A stretch of DNA of 64,000 nucleotides, from the NCBI RefSeq assembly GCF_021869535.1, contig NW_026262659.1:10168001-10232000 (forward strand), given 5' to 3'. The notes under the pieces are model-generated. The model saw only the letters and a program-made list of their open reading frames with translations, made no database searches and had not been told where the DNA came from. Position 1 is the stretch's first letter. Every line of letters starts with the position of its first letter. The DNA is from Mytilus californianus. Lineage: Eukaryota; Mollusca; Bivalvia; Mytilida; Mytilidae. Shown here piece after piece: positions 34,312 to 44,357 of the stretch. The position numbers and the translations under genes were made by a program.

Positions 34312-36812
34312 ATACGACCGCAAAAAAATTTTGTGGTCGTATATTGGTATGACGTTGGCGTCGTCGTCGTCCGGCTTCGTCGTCGTCGTCCGGGGTCGTC
34401 GTCTGAAGACATACTGGTTTTCGCACTCTAACTTTAGTTTAAGTGAATGGATCTTTTTGAAATTTGACCATAAGGTTAAATACCACAAAAGGAAGGTTGG
34501 GATTGATTTTGGGGGTTATGGTACCAACAGTTAAGGAATTAGGGGCCAAAAAGGGGCCAAAAATAAGCATTTTCTAGTTTCCAGACAATAACTGTGGAAC
34601 GGTGTATGGATCTCTCTGAAATTATACTACAAGTTTCCATACCACAAAGGGATGGTTAGGATTTGCTGTGGGGGGTTATGGCTCAAACCGTTTAGGAATT
34701 AGGGGCAAAAAAGGGGGAAAAACAAGGTTGTCCTGGTTAATGGACAAATTCTTTTGTACAAAACATAATTTAAAGCAGTGTAAGGGAGATAAATCAAATA
34801 CATCATTGAGATTATCTCCCTTACACTGCTTTTAAATTATGTATAAAGTAATGGTTAATGAACAATAAAGATAATTTAAAACAGTGTAAGGGAGGTAATC
34901 AAAATACAACGTTTTGGTTACTTCCCTTACACTGCTTTTAAATTATGTTTAAAGAAATGCATATCTATAAAGGAAGACCAGTAAAAATATCTGCAAATGT
35001 TGCATCTTTTTTTTTACAAAAAAATCCATATGAAAGATTTAACAGTATATTTTTAATTCTATTATAAAATAGATTAAGTTAGCACTATGGTAAATTTAAA
35101 TGGGTAATTATGGTTGCCAACTCCATTGGAAATTTGAATTGAGATTATGACCATATCTTGAGGGAAAGAATTTTTTGCGGGAAAAAAGGGGGGGGGGGAT
35201 AAAAAGAAATTGTGGGGGGGGTCAATTTTTTTCTCATTTCAGATTTCAGAAATTAAAAAGAATTATTCTTCAAATATTTTTTTTTTTTTCAAATTTCAAA
35301 TATTGAAAAATTTCAAGAAGTAATCTTTAATTGCACAGTAAGGCGCATTAGATTTGTAAAATCTTTGATCACATTTATTTATTTGTTATGCCGAATCTAA
35401 CAGTGTATTTAAATTTTTAATTTTGGGTCCAGTTTTCAAATTGGTCTACATTAAGGTCCAAAGGGTCCAAAATTAAACTTTGTTTGATTTTAGCAAAAAT
35501 TGAATATATGAGGTTCTTTGATATGCTGAATCTAAACATGTATTTAGATTTTTGATTTTTTGGCCCAGTTTTCAAGTTGGTCCAAATTGGGGTCCAAAAT
35601 TAAACTTTGTTTGATTTCAACAAAATTTGAATATGTGGGGTTCTTTGATATGCTGAATCTTACCATGTATTTGGATTTTTTATTTGTGGACCCCGTTATC
35701 AAATTGGTTCATATTGAGGTCAAAAGGGTCCAAAATTAAACTTTGTTTGATTTCATCTAAAATTGAACTATTGGGGTTCTTTGATATTCCAAATCTAACC
35801 GTGTATTTAGATTTTTAATTTTTGGTCCTGTTTTTTAAATTTGTCTACATTAAGGTCCAAAGGGTCCAAAATTAAACTTAGTTTGATTTTAACAAGAATT
35901 GAATTCTTGGGGTTCTTTGATATGCTGAATCTAAACATGTGTTTAGATTTTTGATTATGGGCCCAGTTTTCAAGTTGGTCCAAATTGGGGTCCAAAATTA
36001 AACTTTGTTTGATTTCAACAAAAATTGAATATATGAGGTTCTTTGATATGCTGAATCTAACCATGTATTTAGATTTTTTATTTGTGGGCCCCGCTATCAA
36101 ATTGGTTCATATTGAGGTCAAAAGGGTCCAAAATTAAACTTTGTTTGATTTCATCAAAAATTGAATTATTGGGGTTCTTTGATATGCCAAATCTAACCGT
36201 GTTTTTAGATTTTTAATTTGGGTCCCGTTTTTTAAATTGGTCTTCATTGAGGACCAAAGGGTCCAAAATTAAACTTAGTTTGATTTTAACAAAAAATGAA
36301 TTCTTGGGGTTCTTTGATATGCTTAATCTAAACATGTGTTTAGATTTTTGATTATGGGCCCAGTTTTCAAGTTTGTCCAAGTTGGGGTCCAAAATTAAAC
36401 TTTGTTTTGATTTCAACAAAAATTGAATATATGGGGTTCTTTGATATGCTGAATATAACCATGAATTTAGATTTTTTATTTGTGGGCCCAGTTTTCAAGT
36501 TTGTCCAAGTTGGGGTCCAAAATTAAACTTTGTTTGATTTTAACAAAAATTGAATATATGGGGTTCTTTGATATGCTGAATCTAACCATGTATTTTGATT
36601 TTGGACATTGGACCATAATAGGTAAATTAAAAAAATTCAAGTTCTTAGACCACATTCTTTCTGTGTCAGAAACCTATGCTGTGTCAAATATTTAATAACA
36701 ATCCAAATTCAGAGCTGTATCAAGCTTGAATGTTGTGTCCATACTTGCCCCAACTGTTCAGGGTTCGACCTCTGCGGTCGTATCAAGCTGCGCCCCAGCG
36801 AAGCATTTTATT
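34312..36812 (+). mobile_element. Hairpin-start tandem-core element, copy E
   Basis: Same layout as copy D: hairpin start, GTCGTC tract, two 160-bp modules, twin palindromes (34763-34947), G-run, then a 130-bp array (35390-36605) with fewer units and the standard 3' end. Flanks differ from those of D, so the two represent a subfamily rather than one duplicated locus. Confidence 0.8.
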
Positions 36813-37654
36813 ATAATTTTCAGAATAGTTGGCAAAAATGGGAAAATTTCTCAAAACCTTCATTAAATTGCAATAACCCCCTGTAGGAATCATCTGATAA
36901 TTATAATGAAATTGGAAGAAGTTCAAAGTTGACATTCTAAGCATTTTTACCCTTTTAATATACATTGTATCATGATTTTCAAGATATAAGACAATAAATG
37001 TGTTTTGCCTTATTTTTTTATTTTTTTTTTAGTTATGGCAGAAATTTCTGTTACCTGACTGAATACAATAACACAATCATTATACAGGATACCATAAGGA
37101 TCATTCGTCCAAATTTGGTTAAAATTTGTAAAGGTGTATCGGAGGAAAAGATCTTTGATAAAGTATACAATGGACACGAAAAATAAGTGAAAATAGTCAA
37201 CCTTTAAGGCTATAACTCCATGGTCCTCCAATTGATTTGGTGCTTTTAACGTTTTGTAGATCTTTTATTTCTGATTATTTTTGCTGATTACAGTTTTGAC
37301 CTAACTTTATACTTTTTGAAATAATAAGCAAGATCACAAAAGTTAGTCTTCTCATATTTTGACCTCTAAACCTACTTCAGAAATTAATGCAATCTGAATC
37401 ACCCAAAATTATTGTAAATTCAAACTTTTATTAAAATGTACATTTTCATTTGTATGAACTTCAATATAAAAATAGAAATGATTATGTAAACATATTGTTT
37501 CAGATGATTATTCATAGTAGTTATACAGGTCGGGAACACTACCTTATATGGATATGCATAAATTAGCATACTTATATACTCGCACATGTAATTGTTTATT
37601 TATGTATGACGCATTTTTTTTTACCTGGGTTTTTGACCAATAAACTAAATGAGT
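36813..37654. other. Unassigned intron sequence
   Basis: A 62-codon frame at 36998-37186 has no recognised features. The phrase GGCTATAACTCCATGGTCCTCC at 37208-37229 and the text after it resemble bivalve intronic repeats. No clear element borders are visible. Confidence 0.35.
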
Positions 37655-37890
37655 AACAATGCATGATGGACTACTACGTGTTTACGATCAGCCCAGAACG
37701 CGTGTTATATACTGAAATTCAACACATTTTTTCATGCATTGCGGGATAAACAAATTCGCTTAATTTTTCATTTTTTGTATTCACATTTATAGTCCGTGAT
37801 ATAAAGTATTCGTTCCATGCTCAGATTACAGAGGAGTTGTTTCTATGCGAAGAAACGAGTGTTTGAATTACCCGAAATATAGCCATTAAT

Positions 37891-38115
37891 ATGCTTGATG
37901 AATACACAAAGATTTCAGATATTCGTCCACAAGACAGCAACGAAACAACTGTGAAAAGCACAATTACCCATAAGATAAACTTTCATTCAGATAGTCAAAA
38001 AAAATACGATATCCTTGAATTTTGGGTTCGTAAAAAAGGGGAAAACTTAGAGTGTGTCAAATATCTTTTGGTGGTCACTACAATTTCCCAGCTTTTCACA
38101 ACATTGATGCTATGA
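37891..38115 (+). CDS. Unrecognised 74-codon frame
   Basis: The translation starts MLDEYTKISDIRPQDSNE and is polar with one hydrophobic C-terminal stretch. Codon use looks less AT-driven than surrounding intron sequence. No family recognised, and no splice context was established. It may be a transposon gene fragment. Confidence 0.2.
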   Translation: MLDEYTKISDIRPQDSNETTVKSTITHKINFHSDSQKKYDILEFWVRKKGENLECVKYLLVVTTISQLFTTLML

Positions 38116-38247
38116 TATTGTACCTTCTTTTAGGATTAGAAAGTCATTTAAATCGAGGAAGGGCATGTATTTATTAATTAGTCTTTAAGAAACAAATACG
38201 TGTAATCATCAATCGGGTGTATAGCCGACTATAAGGTATGGGTTTTT

Positions 38248-41101
38248 ATACGACCGCAAAAAATTTTTTGTGGTCGTATATTGGTATGACGTTGGCGTCG
38301 TCGTTGTCGTCCGGCGTCATCCTGCGTCGTCCGAAGACACATTGGTTTTCGCACTCTAACTTTAGTTTAAGTGAATGGATCTTTATGAAATTTTACCACA
38401 AGGTTCAATACCACAAAAGGAAGGTAGGGATTGATTTTGGGGGTTATGGTACCAACAGTAAAGGAATTAGGGGCCAAAAGGGGCCAAAAATAAGCATTTT
38501 TGTAACTTCCAGACATAACTTGTGTGTTAGTGTATGGATCTCTCTGACATTGTACCACAAGGTTCCATATCACTAACGGAATGCTGGGATTGATTTTGGG
38601 TGTAATTGCCTCAAAATTTTAGGAATTAGGGGCCAAAAAAGGAGCAAAAAACAAGCATTTTTCTAGTTTCATGACAATAACTTGTGTGTAAGTGTATGGA
38701 TCTTTCTGAAATTGTACTACAAGGTTCCATATCACAAAGGGAAAGCTGGGTTTGAGTTTGGGGGTAATTGCCTTAAACGTTTAGGAATTTGGGGCCAAAA
38801 AGGGGCCAAAAAACACATTTTTCTAGTTTCCAGACAATAACTTGTGTTCAAGTGTATGGATCTCTCTGAAATTGTACTGCAAGGTACCATACCACAAAGG
38901 GAAGGCTGGGATTGAGTTTGGGGGTGATGAATCATAAGGGGGTTCAAAAAATTGGGGGGGGGGGGGGGGATTTTTTTCTTTTTCCTTTTTTTTCTTTTTT
39001 TCCTTTTTTGTTTCTTTTAAAAAATTTCCATTTTAAGTTGGTTATTTCTGATTTATATTTAAAATCAAATAATAATGATATGGTAGGAGATACACACCAA
39101 ACAGGATGTGTAAATTATTATATGATAAGTATTGTGCAATAGCAAGAAATTTTCAATTGCACAATAGCAAGAAATCTTCAATTGCACAGTATTGCGCAAT
39201 AGCAAGAAATCTTCAATTGCACAGTATTGCGCAATAGCAAGAAATATCCAATAGCAAGAAATTGTCAATTGTACAGTATTGCGCAATAGCAAGAAATATT
39301 TAATAGCAAAGGATTGTGCAAAAGAAGATACTTCCTATAAATTGCTTATTTCTTGACCAATTTCAATGGGGTTTTATTCTTGATTTCATGGGGTTCTTTA
39401 ATATGCTGAATCTAACCATGTATTTAGGTTTTGGATTTTGGGCCCCGTTTTTAAATTGGTCCACATTGAGGTCCAAAGGGTCCAAAATTAAACTTTGTTT
39501 GATTTCATCAAAAATTGAATTATAGGGGTTCTTTGATATGCCGAATCTAACCGTGTATTTAAATTCTTAAATTTTGGTTCCGTTTTCAAATTGGTCTACA
39601 TTAAGGTCCAAAGGGTCCAAAATTAAACTTAGTTTGATTTTAACAAAAATTGAATTCTTAGGGTTCTTTGATATGCTGAATCTAAACATGTATTTAGATT
39701 TTTGATTATGGGCCCAGTTTTCAAGTTGGTCCAAATCAGGGTCCAAAATTAAACTTTGTTTGATTTCAACAAAAATTGAATATATGGGGTTCTTTGATAT
39801 GCTGAATCTAACCATGTATTTAGATTTTTGATTTTTGGGCCCCGTTATCAACTTTGTCCACATTGAGGTCAAAAGGGTCAAAAATTAAACTTTGTTTGAT
39901 TTCATCAAAAATTGAATTCTTGGGGTTCTTTGATATGCTGAATCTAACCATGTATTTAGATTTTTTATTTGTGGACCCGCTATCAAATTGGTTCATATTG
40001 AGGTCAAAAGGGTCCAAAATTAAACTTTGTTTGATTTCATCAAAAATTGAATTATTGGGGTTCTTTGATATGCCAAATCTAACCGTGTATTTAGATTTTT
40101 AATTTTGGGTCCCGTTTTTAAATTGGTCTACATTAAGGTCCAAAGGGTCCAAAGGGTCCAAAATTAAACTTAGTTTGATTTTAACAAAAATTGAATTCTT
40201 GGGGTTCTTTGATATGCTGAATCTAAACATGTGTTTAGAATTTTGATTATGGCCCCAGTTTTCAAGTTGGTCCAAGTTGGGGTCCAAAATTAAACTTTGT
40301 TTGATTTCAACAAAAATTGAATATATGGGGTTCTTTGATATGCTGAATCTAAACATGTATTTAGATTTTAGATTTTTGGCCCAGTTTTCAAGTTGGTCCA
40401 AATTGGGGTCCAAAATTAAACTTTGTTTGATTTCAACAAAAATTGAATATATGGGGTTCTTTGATATGCTGAATCTTACCATGTATTTAGATTTTTTATT
40501 TGTGGGCCCGCTATCAAATTGGTTCATATTGAGGTCAAAAGGGTCCAAAATTAAACTTTGTTTGATTTCATCAAAAATTTAATTATTGGGGTTCTTTGAT
40601 ATGCCAAATCTAACCGTGTATTTAGATTTTTAATTTTGGGTCCCGTTTTTTAAATTGGTCTACATTAAGGTCCAAAGGGTCCAAAATTAAACTTAGTTTG
40701 ATTTTAATAAAAATTGAATTCTTGGGGTACTTTGATATGCTGAATCTAAACATGTGTTTAGATTTTTGATTATGGGACCAGTTTTCAAGTTTGTCCAAGT
40801 TGGGGTCCAAAATTAAACTTTGTTTGATTTCAACAAAAATTGAATATATGGGGTTCTTTGATATGCTGAATCTAACCATGTATTTTGATTTTGGACATTG
40901 GACCATAATAGGTAAATTAAAAAAATTGAAGTTCTTAGACCACATTCTTTCTGTGTCAGAAACCTATGCTGTGTCAAATATTTAATCACAATCCAAATTC
41001 AGAGCTGTATCAAGCTTGAATGTTGTGTCCATACTTGCCCCAACTGTTCAGGGTTCGACCTCTGCGGTCGTATCAAGCTGCGCCCAGCGAAGCATTTTAT
41101 T
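38248..41101 (+). mobile_element. Hairpin-start tandem-core element, copy F
   Basis: Closest to copies A and B: hairpin start, three to four 160-bp modules, a G-run (38955-38969), 35-bp repeats (39130-39320), a 130-bp array (39345-40895) and the 3' segment with GCGGTCGTAT and GCATTTTATT. The array shows a local duplication (AAAGGGTCC repeated near 40142-40158). Confidence 0.85.
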
Positions 41102-41264
41102 ATATTTGGAATTTGACAGGTACAGAACATGTATTAAACCTAAATCATATTTCATCAAAACTGAATCAAAACTGCACAAGACATTTCTTAATTCTTGTCT
41201 GACAATGTTAACAAAATCTATAAATATTGTTTTTTTTGGCATATTTCAGTTTTTTTTACTTTTT

Positions 41265-42158
41265 ATGCCCCCGCCGTAGCGGAGGGGGCATTAAGTTTTA
41301 CCCTTGTCCGTCTGTACGTACATCCGAAGTTGGTTTCCGTTCTCTAACTTTAGTTTGCCTCAACCAAATGTTATGAAACTTACACAATGCTTATTACCAC
41401 AGATCACAGATCAAGTTTGAAATTGGGTGCTGTCACGATAACGGTTCTTGAGTTATGCCCCTTTATAAACATAAAAATTGCTGAGTTTTTCGTTTCCGTT
41501 CTCTAACTTTAGTTTGCCTCAACCAAATGTTATGAAACTTGTACACAATGCTTATTACCACATAATACAGATCAAGTTCGAAATTGGGTGGCGTCACTTT
41601 TACCGTTCTTTAGTTATGCCCCTTTATAAACATAAAAATTGCTGAATATTTTGTTTCCGTTCTTTAACTTTAGTTTGCCTCAAACAAAGATATGAAACTT
41701 ATACACAATGCTTATTACCACATAATACATATCAAGTATGAAATTGGGTGGCGTCACTTTTACCGTTCTTGAGTTATGCCCCTTTATAAATATAAAAATT
41801 GCTGAATTTTTCGTTTCCGTTCTCTAACTTTAGTTTGCTTCAACCAAATGTTATGAAACTTATACACAGTGCTTATTACCACTTAATACAGATCAGGTTT
41901 GAAATTGGTTGGTGTCACTTCCACTGTTCTTGAGTTATTCCCCTTTATAAACATAAAAATTGCTGAATTTTTGTTTCCGTTCTCTGACTTTAATTTGCCT
42001 CAACCAAATGTTATGAAACTTATACACAATGCTTATTACCACAAAACTCAGATCAAGTGCAAATTTGGGTAGCGTCACTTTTACCGTTCTTCAGTTATGT
42101 CCCTTTATATCTTTATATAATATGCTAGCGGGGGCATCATCTGTGTCCCATGGACACA
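41265..42158 (+). mobile_element. Hairpin-ended tandem-core element, family 2, forward copy
   Basis: Begins with a G/C hairpin at 41265-41291 and ends with palindrome GTGTCCCATGGACAC (42143-42157). Five modules start at TCTCTAACTTTAGTTT (41341, 41500, 41661, 41821, 41981), period about 160 bp. The module phrase TCTCTAACTTTAGTTT...TATGAAACTT resembles the first module of the hairpin-start family (CACTCTAACTTTAGTTT...TATGAAATTT). Confidence 0.8.
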
Positions 42159-42336
42159 TTCCACATTTATTTTCTTTTTCAAACTTTCAAGTTCCCTTTA
42201 TTCTGAAGGTAATGAAGCAATATTTTAAATAATCATTGCCAGCAGCTGTAGTTTCGTTTTGTTTTCATCTTTGCAAAGTTCGATTTCTTCTAATGTAGAT
42301 ATTGGAATTTTTAATATTTTTAACGGACCTTGACAT

Positions 42337-42690
42337 TTGCCAATCTCAATAAAATCATTTATGATGCTATCCATGTTTAAGTGCGACAAGGACGTGAACT
42401 TTGATATGTTTTGTGAAAATTGCAGCGTTGGATATAAACCTATTATATTTCTCTCATTTGTTGGATATAGGTATTTTAAACTGGACAGTGGTCACTTCAT
42501 TGGAAATTTCGCTGTTTCACGTGAAATTAATGCACATGTTCAATGCCTAACAATGGACGAAACCTGTCCAACTACTTTTACAAGGCAAAAAAGAAAGTCG
42601 AATCGTGAAGCCAGTAAACAATATTTTTTTAATCTGAGCATGCAAATTGAAGATTATGTTATATATTTTACATTAAACACATTTTGCTGA
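42337..42690 (+). CDS. Unrecognised 117-codon frame
   Basis: Open frame with several Cys residues (FKCDKDVNFDMFCENCS near the start). I recognise no family. It sits between a family 2 element and the putative right inverted end at 42779. It might be an exon of the host gene or a transposon remnant; I found no convincing GT-AG borders in frame with the host gene. Confidence 0.25.
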   Translation: MPISIKSFMMLSMFKCDKDVNFDMFCENCSVGYKPIIFLSFVGYRYFKLDSGHFIGNFAVSREINAHVQCLTMDETCPTTFTRQKRKSNREASKQYFFNLSMQIEDYVIYFTLNTFC

Positions 42691-42905
42691 ACAAAACTTT
42701 TTTTTATGAGAGTCCCAGACACTATATAAGTTTACAGTTTTCTCACTAATTCCGAGTGTTTTTAAGAAGTAGTAAACTCGTAGTAGCCCACAATGCATTG
42801 TAGTTCATTGAGTCGATTGGTCAGTTTTGCAAGGCCATGTTTACCTTCTAGTTGGGAAATTAATATGCAAATATATATTCTGACGTCAGGAAATCAAGAA
42901 TTCCG

Positions 42906-42934
42906 CCCCCCCCCCCCCCCCCCCCCCCCCCCCC
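42906..42934. repeat. Poly-C homopolymer of 29 bases
   Basis: An uninterrupted run of 29 C about 370 bp upstream of the exon 3 acceptor. Such runs can form i-motif/G-quadruplex structures and are prone to length errors in assembly. The flanks are unassigned. Confidence 0.95.
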
Positions 42935-43312
42935 GTTATAACTTAGTTCCCCTATATCTGTTAAAAAAAAGCACTAAGTTGGACTTAGATTTGACAAGAA
43001 TAAACAACATTCGGCAGGAAAACAAGACACAATAATGAAAAATAATCAATAATGGAAAAAATATGTTTTGAAGCATTCTTTCTAGTACCATTAATATATA
43101 ATCATACTGAAGGATGCTGAATAGTGTAGAAAAACTTATCCACTGGACATTCAACATCCATCAATCAAATATTACAACACTGTACCAATTCAATAAGAAA
43201 TGTACAGAAGTTTTTAGAAGACTTTGCTACTGAAAAAACCAAGCACATTTGTAGAATAATCTGTAAGAATTTTCATACTTCTACATTTCAATGTAATTTT
43301 TATTTTTTATAG

Positions 43313-43355
43313 GAAGTGTTACAACAGTTGATAAAAAACCAAACTAATAAACAAG
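43313..43355 (+). CDS. HEPN / beta-propeller protein, exon 3 (micro-exon)
   Basis: 43-bp exon, residues 253-266 plus the first base of codon 267. Acceptor TTTTTTATAG at 43303-43312, donor CAAG/GTATGT at 43356. The translation EVLQQLIKNQTNKQ continues the helical linker. It ends in phase 1, matching the start of exon 4. Small size and the 34-kb intron upstream make it the least secure exon, but the frame agreement on both sides is good support. Confidence 0.7.
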
Positions 43356-43569
43356 GTATGTGGCACAAATTTACAAAAAAAATAATTATTCCACTATTTT
43401 CATTTTAAACCAACAAAATTATTTAATTATAAAGTTTTATTTATTTTAAAATGTAATATATTCAGATTTCATTTGTCATTTTTTTTTAATTTTAATACAC
43501 TAATTGCAATATATATACTTGCTAATAATTAATCATCTTATTATTGAAACTGATATTGTAATGTTTCAG

Positions 43570-44357
43570 TTGACCAACCAAATAAGCCCTACATACTAGG
43601 ACAGTCTATCTTTATACTACATCATGAGATAAACCTGACATTAGTAGTTGATGGCTTGGTAGGATTTGTATCAGATATGATGATGATGGATGATGGTAGA
43701 CTGGTGATGTGTTTACCTTTAGAGCACAGACTACTGATCTGTAATACAGATGGATCACAGGTAGACAGTGTAGATGTACAGGGTATACCATACAGTGTTA
43801 CAGCAGTCAACAACTCTACAGTAGCTGTTACACTGCTAGGTAGTGAGTGTATAGAGATGTATGACATAAACAATAAACTCAAACTTAAATCAATATCAGT
43901 ACTGTGTTGGTGGAGAGACATTACAACTATAAACAACAAGTTAGTTGTAGGTGGTGACAACAGACTACATATCATAGATCATCAGACAGGAGAGGTGGTA
44001 CAGACAATACAGACTGACTGTGATCCTGACAGGTTACATGGTTCTGGTGACAGAATATTCTACTGTGATTACAAAAACAAGCTATACTGGTACAGTTATA
44101 CTGATGACAGACATCACACCCTAACATTACCATCACCACCCAGGAGGATGACTACACTACAAGATGGTAGTCTGTATGTGATGTGTTTGGATAGATCATT
44201 ACAACATGTGTCATCTGATGGTAAACAGTATAAAACTGTGAAGAATAAAGGACTAAAATCAATAAACAAGTGTTATAGTTTGTATTACAATTGCAAACAG
44301 AGAAAACTGGTTACTTGTCGTTCTGTTTCTAACATAAAAATCTTTCATGAGCAGTAA
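43570..44357 (+). CDS. HEPN / beta-propeller protein, exon 4 (propeller domain and stop)
   Basis: Terminal coding exon, residues 267-528, acceptor AATGTTTCAG at 43560-43569 in phase 1. The translation holds repeated four-strand-like units: MDDGRLVMCLPLEHRLLICN, VTAVNNSTVAVTLLGSECIE, TTINNKLVVGGDNRLHIIDH, LHGSGDRIFYCDYKNKLYWY, TTLQDGSLYVMCLDRSLQHV and QRKLVTCRS near the end. The alternating pattern with GxLYV/xKLVVGG turns fits a beta-propeller of the NHL/TRIM C-terminal type. Propellers of this kind usually bind protein or RNA partners. Joined to the N-terminal HEPN, it gives HEPN-linker-propeller and no RING finger. Candidate polyadenylation signal AATAAA at 44607-44612. Confidence 0.85.

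Larger units (their letters stand above)
37655..42805. mobile_element. Possible old TIR element split by later insertions
   Basis: ACAATGCATGATGGACTACTACG near 37658 is the inverse of the CGTAGTAGCCCACAATGCATTGT segment near 42779. Between them lie non-repeat sequence with open frames at 37891-38115 (74 codons) and 42337-42690 (117 codons), plus two later insertions (38248-41101 and 41265-42158). Neither frame shows a domain I recognise. This may be a DNA transposon remnant, but the inverted match is short and could be coincidental. Confidence 0.35.
8971..43312 (+). other. Giant intron 2 (about 34.3 kb)
   Basis: Donor GTATGT at 8971 and acceptor TTTTTTATAG at 43303-43312. The intron is filled almost entirely with nested mobile elements and tandem repeats, listed separately. 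All six copies of the hairpin-start element in introns 1 and 2 point the same way as transcription. I found no convincing additional exon inside it, though small exons could be missed. Confidence 0.75.

Noticed and set aside
42906-42934. Poly-C run as a regulatory element
   Set aside because: Homopolymers of this length are common error-prone tracts next to repeats; nothing nearby supports a regulatory role.
43622-43975. 117-codon minus-strand frame opposite exon 4
   Set aside because: It is the antisense shadow of the propeller exon, whose + strand reading has clear domain repeats and splice support.
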